A stretch of DNA of 64,000 nucleotides from Fidelibacterota bacterium (GTDB taxonomy: Bacteria; Fidelibacterota; Marinisomatia; Marinisomatales; TCS55), in the NCBI GenBank assembly GCA_016845785.1, contig JAERSH010000020.1:1-64000 (forward strand), read 5' to 3'. The translations under genes and the position numbers were made by a program. Numbering within the stretch: the first letter of the stretch is position 1; each line of letters opens with the position of its first letter. This document shows positions 18,274 to 28,280 of this stretch, in pieces. The notes beneath the pieces are model-generated. The model saw nothing but the letters and a program-made list of their open reading frames with translations, had not been told where the DNA came from and ran no database searches.

Positions 18274-20781
18274 CTAAGAATCGACTGATTTGGCTGGTTT
18301 TTTACCGGATTTCGTCTCTTTAGATTTTGGCTTTGATTTGGACGATTTTGCAACCACCGGTAAAAATTCAAATGCTTTTTGCTTTACGTCCACTTTGATG
18401 CCTTTGGCATTGGAAAATGCCTTCCCAAGCAGCAATTCGGATAGCGGATCTTCCAAAGAATTCTGGATTTCACGCCGGAGGAAACGCACCCCATATTCCG
18501 GGTTAAATCCTTTTTCAACAATGAGATTTTTTGCTTTCTTGGTCACAGATAATGTGTAGCCAATTTTATCCAAATTTTCATGAAGGTCCATGAGTTGAAG
18601 GTCCACAATATTCAGGACATGGCCCTTGGTTAATGCATGATAGACAATGGTCTCATCCAATCGATTCAAAAATTCAGGGTTAAATGTACCCTTCACTCTT
18701 TCCAAAATCCGATCTTTCATGGCGTCGTAATTGGCTGCTTCCGAATCTTCAGCAAATCCGAAGGCACCACCGCCTTGAATCTCTTTTGTTCCAATATTGG
18801 ATGTGAGAATAATGATCGTATTTCGGAAATCTACTTTCCGTCCTAACCCATCCGTAAGGACGCCTTCATCAAACAATTGGAGCAGCACATTAAATACATC
18901 AGGATGGGCTTTTTCAATTTCATCAAATAATATGACTGAATAGGGGTTTCGGCGAACCTTCTCTGTCAATTCGCCCCCTTCTTCATAACCCACATATCCC
19001 GGTGGCGCTCCAATGAGACGAGACACTGAAAACCGTTCTCCGTACTCACTCATATCCAGCTTAATGAGTGCTTCACCGTGGCTGAACAAATAATTAGCCA
19101 ACACCTTGGCCGTTTCAGTTTTACCAACACCGGTGGGACCTAAAAATAAAAATACACCAATGGGACGATCTTGCCGCTTTAATCCGGCTCGTGATCGCTG
19201 AATGGCTTTGCTCAAACTTTCAATGGCTCTATCCTGCCCCACAATACTTTCGGACATTTCTGCTTTCATCTTGAGCAATTTCTGTCCTTCTGATTCAGCC
19301 ACTTTCCGAACAGGAATCCGCGTCACCATAGATACCACATCGGCGATGCTATCTTCTGTCACACGAATGGGATTAGAAGCTTCATCCACTTGCCATTCCT
19401 TCTGGAGGTTTTTCAGCTTCCGAATCAGTTTTTGTTCCGTATCTCTGAGATTGGCTGCATCTTCAAATTTTTGGGCCACTACGACTGAATCTTTTTCAGA
19501 GCGGACTTTTTCAATTTCCAGCTCAAGGTCAATGACCTCCTGCGGGACTTTCATATTCAGCATGTGGGCGCGTGAACCCGCTTCATCCATGATATCGATG
19601 GCTTTGTCCGGTAAAAATTTATCCGTGATATAACGATGGGATAAATGGACGCAAGCCTCAACCGCATCCTCGTCATAAATCACGTGATGGTGCTTTTCAT
19701 AGTTAGACTGGAGCCCTTTCAGAATAGCAATGGATTCATCAGGAGAAGGTGGCGCTACATTTATTTTTTGGAATCGACGCTCTAATGCCCCATCCTTTTC
19801 TACATGTTTCCTGAATTCATCTAAGGTGGTTGCACCGATGCAATGGATATCGCCTCGGGCCAAGGCAGGTTTAAACATATTGGATGCATCCAATGATCCG
19901 GATGCGCCACCGGCGCCCACAAGGGTATGCAATTCATCGATGAACAAAATGAGGTTGTCCGCTTTTTCTAACTCCACCATGACTGTTTTCATCCGCTCTT
20001 CAAATTGACCGCGGTATTTCGTGCCGGCAACCAACCCAGCCAAGTCTAAAGATAAAATTCGTTTATTGTGGAGGAGCCTCGGCACATCTTTATCAATAAT
20101 TTTTTGAGCCAGTCCTTCAATGATGGCTGTTTTGCCTACCCCCGGTTCGCCGATCAATACCGGATTGTTCTTTTTCCGCCGCGACAAAATCTGTGCCACA
20201 CGTTCAATTTCGTCCCTCCGACCAATCACCGGATCCAATTTTCCTTGGCGAGCCATTCGTGTAATATCACGAGAAAAATGATCCAAGGCAGGTGTCTTGG
20301 ACTTGGCTGGTTTTTCTTTCCGCTTGGGCTTTGCCACCGGTTCTTCTGCTTTTGAATCGTCCTGAATGAGATCCACCACACTTTCATAGTCCAAATTGTG
20401 GGCATTTAAAACTTCGTAAGCGATTCCTTCCGTTTCCTTCAGCATGGCGAGAAGTAAATGTTCATCATCGGCAATAGTAGCGCCCATGGCAGCCGCCTCA
20501 TTAAAGGCATTTCGCAAAATCCGCTCTGCACGGCGCGTGAGGGGTAAATGACCTAAAGTCATGGTCCCGCCGGAGGTTTTAATCATATCCTCCACCATGG
20601 CGCGGATGTCCTCAATATCACAGTCGTAAATATCAAAAATCTTCGAACCGAGTCCCGAGTCCTCCCTCAGGAGTCCCAATAATAAATGCTCAGAACCGAC
20701 ATAACTATGCCCCAGGCGGATGGCCTCCTCCTTGGCAAATTTCATAATATTTTGGACGCGCTTGGAAAAATTTTCTTTCAT
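18274..20781 (-). CDS. clpC: ATP-dependent Clp protease ATP-binding subunit ClpC
   Basis: An 835-residue Hsp100 unfoldase. Two Clp-N repeats occupy about 1-145 ([20 protein letters not shown]). The first AAA+ domain has Walker A GEPGVGKT and [17 protein letters not shown] middle region with a UVR-like segment ([20 protein letters not shown]) marks ClpC rather than ClpA or ClpB. The second AAA+ domain has Walker A GPTGVGKT and [14 protein letters not shown]. The C-terminus is a basic Lys/Ser-rich tail. It would feed substrates to ClpP, which is not in the window. Confidence 0.95.
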   Translation of the reverse strand: MKENFSKRVQNIMKFAKEEAIRLGHSYVGSEHLLLGLLREDSGLGSKIFDIYDCDIEDIRAMVEDMIKTSGGTMTLGHLPLTRRAERILRNAFNEAAAMGATIADDEHLLLAMLKETEGIAYEVLNAHNLDYESVVDLIQDDSKAEEPVAKPKRKEKPAKSKTPALDHFSRDITRMARQGKLDPVIGRRDEIERVAQILSRRKKNNPVLIGEPGVGKTAIIEGLAQKIIDKDVPRLLHNKRILSLDLAGLVAGTKYRGQFEERMKTVMVELEKADNLILFIDELHTLVGAGGASGSLDASNMFKPALARGDIHCIGATTLDEFRKHVEKDGALERRFQKINVAPPSPDESIAILKGLQSNYEKHHHVIYDEDAVEACVHLSHRYITDKFLPDKAIDIMDEAGSRAHMLNMKVPQEVIDLELEIEKVRSEKDSVVVAQKFEDAANLRDTEQKLIRKLKNLQKEWQVDEASNPIRVTEDSIADVVSMVTRIPVRKVAESEGQKLLKMKAEMSESIVGQDRAIESLSKAIQRSRAGLKRQDRPIGVFLFLGPTGVGKTETAKVLANYLFSHGEALIKLDMSEYGERFSVSRLIGAPPGYVGYEEGGELTEKVRRNPYSVILFDEIEKAHPDVFNVLLQLFDEGVLTDGLGRKVDFRNTIIILTSNIGTKEIQGGGAFGFAEDSEAANYDAMKDRILERVKGTFNPEFLNRLDETIVYHALTKGHVLNIVDLQLMDLHENLDKIGYTLSVTKKAKNLIVEKGFNPEYGVRFLRREIQNSLEDPLSELLLGKAFSNAKGIKVDVKQKAFEFLPVVAKSSKSKPKSKETKSGKKPAKSVDS

Positions 20782-20814
20782 ACTACCGTAAAATTAAACA
20801 GGGCATTCACAAGT

Positions 20815-21489
20815 TCAAACACTATCTGAAAAAGAAAGTGATCCATTCTCTAAATAACACTGAATATTCCCAATGGATGCCACTTCCGGGTTGTGGGTAG
20901 TAAAGACAAAAGCTTGATCAAAATCGGTATTAATCTGTTTGAATAGATCCACCAATCGGTTCGCATTCCCAAGATCAAGGTTTCCGGTGGGCTCGTCCGC
21001 CAAAACCAGTTTTGGTTCATTCATGAGGGCACGGACCACCGCTACTCTCAACCGTTCTCCCCCGGACAGCTGTGAAGGAAAATGATCCATTCGATCAGCA
21101 AGGCCGATATAGTCCAACAATTCTTTCCCTTTTGATGTGTTGCCGGAGTTTCCGGAAATCTGATTTGGAATCAATACATTTTCCAGTGCCGTAAATTCCG
21201 GAAGTAAATGATGGAATTGGAATACAAAGCCCAAATCCCTATTTCGGATGTTCGCAATTTCTGATTGGGAGAGTTTTTGTGTATCCTGCCCATTTATAAT
21301 TACAGTGCCTGAATCGGGGGCATCCAATGTGCCCAAAATATTTAGGAGTGTGGATTTCCCCGCACCGCTGGGGCCCATAATGGTAATCAAATCTCCAGCA
21401 GCGATCGACAAGGATATATCAGAAAAAACGGATAATGTTTTTTCGCCATTTTTAAAGGATTTGGATAAATTTTTTGCTTCTAAAATCAT
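20815..21489 (-). CDS. lolD: Lipoprotein-releasing ABC transporter ATP-binding protein LolD
   Basis: A 224-residue ABC ATPase of the LolD/MacB/FtsE group. Walker A is GPSGAGKST, the Q-loop region is LGFVFQFHHLLPEFTALENV, the signature is LSGGERLRVAVVRAL, Walker B is LVLADEPTGNLD, and the switch is FTTHNPEVA. It powers release of outer-membrane lipoproteins from the inner membrane to LolA. Two FtsX-type permeases lie directly upstream with four-base overlaps, making a complete LolCDE set. Confidence 0.92.
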   Translation of the reverse strand: MILEAKNLSKSFKNGEKTLSVFSDISLSIAAGDLITIMGPSGAGKSTLLNILGTLDAPDSGTVIINGQDTQKLSQSEIANIRNRDLGFVFQFHHLLPEFTALENVLIPNQISGNSGNTSKGKELLDYIGLADRMDHFPSQLSGGERLRVAVVRALMNEPKLVLADEPTGNLDLGNANRLVDLFKQINTDFDQAFVFTTHNPEVASIGNIQCYLENGSLSFSDSV

Positions 21490-22673
21490 TTTTCTAAATA
21501 AACCGCTTCTAAGGGTGAAATGGACAAGGCCCGCCGTGCCGCTATCAAAGCTGAAACCACAACCATTCCCACAGAAATGATCAGGATTGTCACCACATCG
21601 GATAAGAATATATCCATAGGCAGATAGGGTGTGAAATAGATATCCTCCGGCAATTTAATGATGCCCAACCCATTTTGGATGGCCGTAAGTCCTAGCCCAA
21701 ATAATACGCCTGTACCTATACCCATTCCCCCAATCATTACACCTTGATTCATGACAATGGATCGTACCATTTCTCTCGGTGTCCCCATAACCTGAAGAAT
21801 ACCGAATTCACGTACTTTTTGGGCAATCACCAAAACCAGAGTCGTGACCAAATTAAAACAGGCCACCACAATGATGAGGCTCAATACAGCCAAAGCGCCA
21901 ATCCGTTCAAATTTCATGGCACCAAATAATTCTGCATGGAGGTCACCCCAAGTGTCCACTTTTGCTTGCGGATACATATTTTGGATGGCGCTAGCGATCA
22001 TATTCACATCTATATCTTCAGTCAGGCGAATATCCATCCCATCGGGACCTTGCTTTCGAATAAATAATTGTCTCCCCACTTCAGCAGGAATAAAGGCAAT
22101 TTTATCATCCAAATCCAAAACTTGCACGTTGAATATGCCGCCCACCACACATTGGACTTGCCGAGGCATGCCCCAGGTTGAACCATGGTCGATGGGACTC
22201 ATAATTCGAAATCCATCTCCCACATTCAAATTCAATCGGCGAGCCGTCATTTCACCCAAATACACCATGGGCAATTCTGAGCGTGATCCCTCCAACATAT
22301 TCAATGTATAAAAATCTTGAATCAATTCCGGATTCACCGCTTTAAGGACCACCATTCGTTGGGTATCACCTCGTCCTAAGATTAAGCCCTTTCGTTCTTG
22401 GTAGGTGAGGACTGTTTTTACACCTTCAATCGATTCAATATCCGACTTGGCTTCTTCCCAATTCGTAATTCCGGACACACGGATGTCACCTTCAAATCCC
22501 ACAATTTTATTCACCACGCGGGACTCAAATCCATTTAGCACAGCTATGGATAGAACCATGGCCATACAACCGACAGCCAATCCGATGATGGCAATCCATC
22601 CTGTGAGGCGACTGGGACCAGCACCCTTGCCGCCCAGCATAAATCGTTTGGCCATATTTCGCGAAAAACTCAT
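21486..22673 (-). CDS. LolC/LolE-family lipoprotein-releasing permease
   Basis: A 395-residue permease with four membrane segments. One is near the N-terminus (WIAIIGLAVGCMAMVLSIAV), followed by a large periplasmic domain (about 50-255), and three lie in the FtsX domain at the C-terminus. The N-terminal motif LNGFESRV and the C-terminal ISPLEAVYLEK match LolC/LolE. It pairs with the second permease upstream and the LolD ATPase downstream, overlapping each by four bases. Which one is C and which is E cannot be told from sequence alone. Confidence 0.9.
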   Translation of the reverse strand: MSFSRNMAKRFMLGGKGAGPSRLTGWIAIIGLAVGCMAMVLSIAVLNGFESRVVNKIVGFEGDIRVSGITNWEEAKSDIESIEGVKTVLTYQERKGLILGRGDTQRMVVLKAVNPELIQDFYTLNMLEGSRSELPMVYLGEMTARRLNLNVGDGFRIMSPIDHGSTWGMPRQVQCVVGGIFNVQVLDLDDKIAFIPAEVGRQLFIRKQGPDGMDIRLTEDIDVNMIASAIQNMYPQAKVDTWGDLHAELFGAMKFERIGALAVLSLIIVVACFNLVTTLVLVIAQKVREFGILQVMGTPREMVRSIVMNQGVMIGGMGIGTGVLFGLGLTAIQNGLGIIKLPEDIYFTPYLPMDIFLSDVVTILIISVGMVVVSALIAARRALSISPLEAVYLEK

Positions 22674-23866
22674 TCGTATTTCAATGCCCTTGCCGGTTCA
22701 ATTTGGTTGGCCCTCATGGTTGGCCACAATGCGGCTAAAACGGACGCTATGGATGCAAAAATAAATATGATGCCCATATCCACCCCACTCACGTCCACGG
22801 GGATAAAATCCATGAAATACACATCTTCAGGCACCTTGATCCACTTGAAGGAATTTTGAAGCCACGCCAGACTCAACGCCAATATGGCCCCACCTAAAGC
22901 ACCCCCAATACCGATGATCAATCCTTTGATAAGAAATATTTTCTTCAAATCACCATGGGTAAGTCCCAATGATTTCAATAGACCGATTTGCCGCGTTTTA
23001 TCAATGATGATCATGGCCAAAGCAGAAATGATATTCACTACACCCACCAAGGCAATGAGGCCAAAAATGAATAAAATAGGCCAGCGCTGGACGTCCATCC
23101 ATTTGAAAAGGGCTCGGTTCTTTTCCTTCCAATTGATGACCATATAGGGATAGGCTAATTGGTTGGATAAATCTTTTGATATAGATCGATATAAATCGGG
23201 ATCATTGAGGCGCAGGACTTCCCCGGAAATTTTGCCATCCATGGCAAAGAGCATGTTGGCATTTTCTAAGGGAATAAAAACCAGCGAATGGTCATATTCT
23301 GTCATGCCGGAATGATACAGTCCACTCACCGTAAACTGCCCCAATCGCTTTTGGGATCCATGGAGTGTTTCGATATCAAACAGGACAATCTTATCTCCCA
23401 CCCCAATTCCTAATTGATCGGCTAATCGTTTGCCGAGTATGACTTCATTCGGGTTTAATGTGGATTCGCCATCCACCACCATGGATGAAATAAATCCCAT
23501 GCCATTCGGTTCGAGTCCCTCAACGATGACCCCTTCAGCTCGTTTCCCTTTTCTTAAAAGGGCCTGACCTTGTACAAATGAAGTTCGACTGATCTGATTC
23601 GGATAGGCGGATTGAACACTATCTAATCCGGCAATCTCCTTTTGGATGGGTTCACTTAAAAAATGACGAATGCGAATATGGCCGTCGAAATCAGCAATCT
23701 TTTGGGAAATGACACGTTCAAACCCATTGAGAATGAATAGCGTAATGAGAAGGGCCGCAATGCCTACGGCTAATCCGGCAATAGACAGGACACCGGCGAT
23801 TCGTGTAAAACTCCCTTTTTGTGTCGAACGGAGATACCGCGTCGATAAGAAAAAAGGGAAATTCAT
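22670..23866 (-). CDS. LolC/LolE-family lipoprotein-releasing permease
   Basis: A 398-residue FtsX-type permease with the same architecture as its neighbour. The N-terminus is FPFFLSTRYLRSTQKGSFTR, followed by a membrane helix and FILNGFERVI. A periplasmic domain comes next, then three C-terminal membrane segments ending in IEPARALKYE. Together with the next permease and LolD it forms the lipoprotein release complex. The two permeases are similar but clearly distinct, fitting a LolC-LolE heterodimer rather than a recent duplication. Confidence 0.9.
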   Translation of the reverse strand: MNFPFFLSTRYLRSTQKGSFTRIAGVLSIAGLAVGIAALLITLFILNGFERVISQKIADFDGHIRIRHFLSEPIQKEIAGLDSVQSAYPNQISRTSFVQGQALLRKGKRAEGVIVEGLEPNGMGFISSMVVDGESTLNPNEVILGKRLADQLGIGVGDKIVLFDIETLHGSQKRLGQFTVSGLYHSGMTEYDHSLVFIPLENANMLFAMDGKISGEVLRLNDPDLYRSISKDLSNQLAYPYMVINWKEKNRALFKWMDVQRWPILFIFGLIALVGVVNIISALAMIIIDKTRQIGLLKSLGLTHGDLKKIFLIKGLIIGIGGALGGAILALSLAWLQNSFKWIKVPEDVYFMDFIPVDVSGVDMGIIFIFASIASVLAALWPTMRANQIEPARALKYE

Positions 23867-23876
23867 GCTGATTATA

Positions 23877-25370
23877 TTATTGTTCTTCCGTTCGCATGGC
23901 CGGGAAAAGAATCACATCTTTAATGGTCACATTCTCCGTTAAGAGCATGACCAATCGATCCACACCAATCCCCACACCGCCCGTTGGGGGCATACCGCAT
24001 TCTACCGCTTGAAGAAAGTTCTCATCTACAGGATGGGCTTCATCGTCTCCCCCTTCGGCCAATCGGGCTTGAGATTCAAATCGTTCTCGCTGATCAATGG
24101 GATCATTCAATTCTGTAAAAGCATTGGCGAATTCGGCGCCGCCAATAAAGAGTTCGAACCGTTCCACCAAATGGGGATTTCCATTTCGGTGTTTCTTGGC
24201 CAATGGAGAAATTGCCTTCGGATAGTCTGTGATAAATGTGGGCTGAACCAATTTCGGCTCGACCAATTCACTCATAAGTGCATCCAGCATTTGACCATAA
24301 TTGGCATTGTCTTCTACATCTACACGATTGGCTTTGCAGATGGCTTGCATTTGTTCATCGGTGGCTTCAGTTAAATCCTCACCAGTGGCATCTTTCAATA
24401 GGTCGAGAATAGGCCGCCGTTCAAATGGTTTGGAGAGATCAATCTCCATATCACCCCATTTGAGCTGAAGGGCACCAATACTTTCTGCTACAGTGCGAAT
24501 CATATCTTCCACAAGATTCATGTTATCTTCAAAGTCTGCATAGGCCCAGTAGAATTCAAGCATGGTAAATTCAGGATTGTGATTCCGATCCATACCCTCA
24601 TTCCGGAAATCTTTAGCAATTTCATACACACGGTCAATGCCGCCAATGATGAGGCGCTTTAAATAAAGTTCGTCTGCAATTCGAAGGTAAAGCTGCTGAT
24701 CTAAGGCATTATGATGTGTAGTAAATGGCCGTGCATTTGCGCCCCCATAAAGTGGCTGAAGGACGGGTGTTTCCACTTCGAGAAAACCTAAATTGTCTAA
24801 ATGATCTCGAAGGCCTTTAATGATCTTAGCCCGCTTAACAAATGTATCTTTTACTTCGGGGTTGACGATCAAATCCAAATGGCGATTTCGATAGCGCTGT
24901 TCTTTATCGGCAAACGCATCGAAGGTTTCTCCTTCTTTCTCTTTCACCACCGGCAAGGGACGAATGGATTTGCACAGGATAGTCATTCCACTGGCATGGA
25001 TGGATATTTCACCCATTTTCGTTTTGAATACATATCCCGTTACACCCACAAAATCACCCATATCCAACAATTTGAAATGGGCGTAATTCTCCTCGCCTAC
25101 ATCATCCCGGCGGATGAATACTTGAATCTTTCCTTGTTGATCTTGAATATGAAAAAACGATGCTTTGCCCATTTTCCGCATGGACATAATTCGCCCTGCG
25201 ATGGTCACATCTTGTTTTTCCAAATTGTCAAAATCGCCTAAAATATCGGCACTAAAATGGGTGGGCTCATACTTTTGAGGATAGGGTTCAACACCGGCCT
25301 CCCGCAGTTTGCCTAATTTATCTTTTCTAAAATCAATAATTTGATTGAGACTTTTTTGGTCTTCAGACAT
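23877..25370 (-). CDS. lysS: Lysine--tRNA ligase (class II)
   Basis: A 497-residue class II lysyl-tRNA synthetase. An N-terminal OB-fold anticodon-binding domain covers about 55-160 (VTIAGRIMSMRKMGKASFFH). The catalytic core carries motif 2 (VYEIAKDFRNEGMDRNHNPE, then FTMLEFYWAYAD) and motif 3 (GGVGIGVDRLVMLLT). Length is that of normal bacterial LysS. It lies four bases downstream of prfB; a prfB-lysS pair is common in bacteria. Confidence 0.97.
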   Translation of the reverse strand: MSEDQKSLNQIIDFRKDKLGKLREAGVEPYPQKYEPTHFSADILGDFDNLEKQDVTIAGRIMSMRKMGKASFFHIQDQQGKIQVFIRRDDVGEENYAHFKLLDMGDFVGVTGYVFKTKMGEISIHASGMTILCKSIRPLPVVKEKEGETFDAFADKEQRYRNRHLDLIVNPEVKDTFVKRAKIIKGLRDHLDNLGFLEVETPVLQPLYGGANARPFTTHHNALDQQLYLRIADELYLKRLIIGGIDRVYEIAKDFRNEGMDRNHNPEFTMLEFYWAYADFEDNMNLVEDMIRTVAESIGALQLKWGDMEIDLSKPFERRPILDLLKDATGEDLTEATDEQMQAICKANRVDVEDNANYGQMLDALMSELVEPKLVQPTFITDYPKAISPLAKKHRNGNPHLVERFELFIGGAEFANAFTELNDPIDQRERFESQARLAEGGDDEAHPVDENFLQAVECGMPPTGGVGIGVDRLVMLLTENVTIKDVILFPAMRTEEQ

Positions 25371-25373
25371 TGT

Positions 25374-26493
25374 TTATGCTTCCTGTTCTTCTACCGTTTC
25401 GCCCAATTGATTCATCAAAAAGGCACGAATAAATTTATCTAAATCTCCATCCATTACTGCAGAAACATTTCCTGTTTCTTCTTTAGTGCGGTGGTCCTTT
25501 ACCATATTGTATGGATGAAAAACATAGGACCGAATTTGACTCCCCCAAGCGATATCCATTTTTGTATCTTCTAAATCCTTGCGGGCCTCTTTTTCTTTTT
25601 CTACCTCCACCTGATAAAGGCGGGCTTTCAATACTTTTAACGCGGATGCCTTATTCTTATGTTGGCTCCGTTCATTTTGACACTGGACCACAATCCCCGT
25701 TGGGATATGGGTAATCCTGATGGCCGAATCGGTTTTGTTCACATGCTGTCCGCCGGCGCCACTGGCTCGGTATGTATCGATCCGCAAATCGTTTTGGTCG
25801 ATTTCAATTTCTATTTCTTCTTCCGAAGATGGATATACAAATACGGATACAAAAGAGGTATGGCGACGACTGTTAGAATCAAATGGTGAAATTCGCACCA
25901 AACGATGAACGCCCGCTTCTGCTTTCAGCAAACCGTAGGCATAGTCCCCCTTCACCTCCATAGTGATATCTTTAATCCCTGCCTCATCGCCGGGTTGATA
26001 ATCCATGATTTCTTTTTTGAAGCCTTTTCGCTCAATCCAGCGCGTGTACATGCGGTAAAGCATCTCTGCCCAATCCTGACTCTCCGTACCACCGGCCCCG
26101 GGATGAATCGTAATGATGGCATCCTGCGTATCTTGTGGATCACCCAGAATCATCTTCAATTCCAGATCTTCGATGGTGTCGACAAATTGATTCAATTCTG
26201 TATCCACTTCTTCTAAGGATGACTCGCCCGCTTCAGCAAATTCCAAGAGGACTTCCACATCACCTTGGGCCGTTTCCAAATCATCCCAAAGTTTAATTTC
26301 TTTTTCCAAGATAGATATTTTTTTTAAGAGGGATGATGCGGCCGTATTGTCATTCCAAAAATCAGGTGCGGCGGATGCCTGACGCATTTTTTCTAAGTCA
26401 GCTTGCTTGGCGGATAGGTCAAAGATACCTCCGCAATTCGGAATATTTTTTCTCGGCAGTGGTGTATCGGTCTTTTAAATCGATCAATTCCAT
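25374..26493 (-). CDS. prfB: Peptide chain release factor 2, read through a programmed +1 frameshift
   Basis: RF2 ends translation at UGA and UAA. The first 24 codons run from the ATG at 26493 (MELIDLKDRYTTAEKK at the start) to CTT followed by an in-frame TGA at 26419-26421. Skipping one base continues as DLSAKQADLEK, then MRQASAAPDFWND and the rest, giving about 372 residues, the normal RF2 length. The SPF tripeptide that reads UGA and the GGQ loop (ASGAGGQHVNKT) are both present. The long uninterrupted frame starts only at 26387, which would wrongly remove the first 35 residues. lysS follows after three bases. Confidence 0.95.
26418..26432 (-). promoter_or_regulatory. prfB autoregulatory frameshift site
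   Basis: The minus strand reads GGAGGTATCTTTGAC. A Shine-Dalgarno-like GGAGG lies three bases before the slippery CTT, followed by the in-frame TGA and C. This is the classic RF2 arrangement: low RF2 makes the ribosome pause at TGA and slip +1, restoring synthesis. Key bases are TGA at 26419-26421 and CTT at 26422-26424. Confidence 0.95.
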
Positions 26494-26538
26494 AGATAAA
26501 ATTTACGTTAATGATAAAGTGTGGTCAGACGAATTTAT

Positions 26539-27285
26539 TTAGAATTTCACAGCCAAAATGGTCATGATTGCCACACCGGCAATAAGCATCATTAATTGAA
26601 GAAATGACTTTTTTACTTCTGTATTATGGTGGAGTTCCGGGATGAGATCCGATCCGGCGATATAGAGAAATCCACCGGCAGTGAAAGGAATTAATGCTTC
26701 AGTAAATCCGGTAATACTCTTTCCCATTTGAAGGGCAATTAATGCACCCACCATGGCCAAAGAAGCGCTCATGAAATTGACCATAAGTGCTTTTTTCACG
26801 GACAATCCACCATAGATTAAAATGGAATAATCGCTAATCTCTTGGGGAATTTCATGAAAAAGCACTGCCACGGTGGTGGCAATCCCCAATGGAATGCCCG
26901 CTGTATAACTGATGGCAATTAATACACCATCAATAAAATTGTGCATAGCATCGCCGAAGATATTCATTGGAACCACTGGGTGGACATGATCATCCGTCGT
27001 TGGATGGTGGCAATGGCGCCAGCGAAAGAATTTTTCCATAACGAAAAAGGTGGCGAGGCCGCCGATGGTCCATAGGGAAACGGCGAGTGGATTGGCGGTA
27101 TTTTCGTACGCTTCTGGCAGAAGGTGGATTAAGGCACCACCGAAGAGGGTTCCTGTGGCAAAACTCACCAAATAAGTGATGAGCTTTTGCATGGTCTTTT
27201 TGGAGAGAGAAAGGGTGACCAGTCCCGCCAGTGAGACGAGACTCACCAAGAGAACGCTAAGAATTGTGTATGTAAAAATGCTCAT
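26539..27285 (-). CDS. ZIP family metal transporter
   Basis: A 248-residue polytopic membrane protein of the ZIP (zinc/iron permease) family. The key helices carry the metal-site motifs: HNFIDGVLIAISY in the fourth main helix and HEIPQEISDYSIL in the fifth. A histidine-rich cytoplasmic loop (RWRHCHHPTTDDHVHP) is typical of ZIP loops that bind metal. It probably imports zinc or a related divalent cation. It stands between prfB and a repeat-filled gap and looks like a single gene. Confidence 0.9.
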   Translation of the reverse strand: MSIFTYTILSVLLVSLVSLAGLVTLSLSKKTMQKLITYLVSFATGTLFGGALIHLLPEAYENTANPLAVSLWTIGGLATFFVMEKFFRWRHCHHPTTDDHVHPVVPMNIFGDAMHNFIDGVLIAISYTAGIPLGIATTVAVLFHEIPQEISDYSILIYGGLSVKKALMVNFMSASLAMVGALIALQMGKSITGFTEALIPFTAGGFLYIAGSDLIPELHHNTEVKKSFLQLMMLIAGVAIMTILAVKF

Positions 27286-27310
27286 TATTATTTGACCACC
27301 ATCCCTGTGT

Positions 27311-27331
27311 CCCCTCCTCTTGGAGGAGGGG
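27311..27331. repeat. Perfect 9-bp hairpin in the ZIP-cdaA gap
   Basis: CCCCTCCTC at 27311-27319 pairs with GAGGAGGGG at 27323-27331 around a three-base loop. It resembles GGAGGGG-type intergenic palindromes found in Bacteroidetes-like genomes. There is no adjoining U-run on either strand, so it looks like part of an interspersed repeat more than a terminator. Confidence 0.65.
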
Positions 27332-27398
27332 AGTTGAGTGGTGTTGTCTTTAAATTATTCAATGGTAAGGGGTGGTGTATTATTCCCAAAATTCTAGG

Positions 27399-27495
27399 TG
27401 TCATCCTGAGTCCCGATTCATCGGGGCGAAGGATCTCAAACATTATTTATCGGGTAATCTTTTACTTGAGATTCTTCGCTCCGCTCAGAATGACA
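27399..27495. repeat. Interspersed palindromic element (TGTCATnCTGAG type)
   Basis: TGTCATCCTGAG at 27399-27410 faces CTCAGAATGACA at 27484-27495. The inner parts CGAAGGATCTCAA and TTGAGATTCTTCG also pair. The left arm carries an extra nested hairpin (CCCGAT and ATCGGG around 27412-27425). This matches the widely scattered GTCATTCTGAGCGAAGCGAAGAATCTC family of intergenic repeats. Together with the hairpin at 27311 it fills the 218-base gap between the ZIP gene and cdaA. Confidence 0.8.
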
Positions 27496-27503
27496 GTTTC
27501 TTG

Positions 27504-28280
27504 CTAATCTCCCGATGCGATAAACATTCTGTCATTGAGGTATTTTCTCAATGCAATATCATCCATACCGATGTGTGAAAATCGCCCATCCTCTGCTACA
27601 GAAATCCGAGCCTTCTCCTCCGAAATCAATACCACAATCGCATCCGTTTCTTCTGAAATCCCCAAGGCGGCGCGATGGCGTGTCCCCATTTCAGGATCAA
27701 TCATGGTACTTTCTGTCAAAGGCAAAATACAAGCGGCCGCATCGATGATATCATTCTGAATAATGACGGCCCCATCATGCAAAGGCGAAGATGGATTAAA
27801 AATACTCACCAATAGAGGTGCTGTCACTTCTGCTTTGAGTTGAGTCCCTTGATCTTTGTAAGATCGCAATCCTGTCTCACGCTGGATCACAATCAATCCG
27901 CCCCAATGACGCTCTTGCAATTGGGAAGCCGCTTCCACAATCGAAATAATCGTCCGAGATGTACCCACTCTAAATATTCTCTGAAAGAATCGCGTTTGCC
28001 CTACGTAAATCAACAATCGGCGCAATTCGGGTTGGAATAAAATCACAAAGGCCACCACCCACACCGTCTGAAATTGGTTCACCAGCCAACTGGATGCACT
28101 AAATCCAAATGCATTGAATAAAAATGAGGCCACCATGAGAATGATGAGTCCTGCTAACATTTGTCCGGCCCGGGTCCCTTTGAAATACATATATATTTTG
28201 TAGAAGAGCCAACTCACCAACAAAAGGTCAATTAGGTCAATTAAGGTGACGGTCAGAAATCCGATTTGAAAAATGACCAT
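27504..28280 (-). CDS. cdaA: Diadenylate cyclase CdaA
   Basis: A 258-residue membrane-anchored enzyme making cyclic di-AMP, a second messenger for potassium, osmotic and cell-wall control. Three N-terminal membrane segments (about 1-75) are followed by the DAC domain. Its substrate motifs are DGAVIIQND and GTRHRAALGISEETDA. Length and layout fit CdaA, not DisA. It overlaps the stop of folP, a gene order (folP-cdaA) seen in several non-Firmicute phyla. No CdaR regulator is present. Confidence 0.93.
   Translation of the reverse strand: MVIFQIGFLTVTLIDLIDLLLVSWLFYKIYMYFKGTRAGQMLAGLIILMVASFLFNAFGFSASSWLVNQFQTVWVVAFVILFQPELRRLLIYVGQTRFFQRIFRVGTSRTIISIVEAASQLQERHWGGLIVIQRETGLRSYKDQGTQLKAEVTAPLLVSIFNPSSPLHDGAVIIQNDIIDAAACILPLTESTMIDPEMGTRHRAALGISEETDAIVVLISEEKARISVAEDGRFSHIGMDDIALRKYLNDRMFIASGD

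Noticed and set aside
25374-26387. prfB as a truncated gene or pseudogene starting at the internal Met
   Set aside because: The missing N-terminus is present upstream in another frame with a textbook RF2 frameshift site, so the gene is intact.
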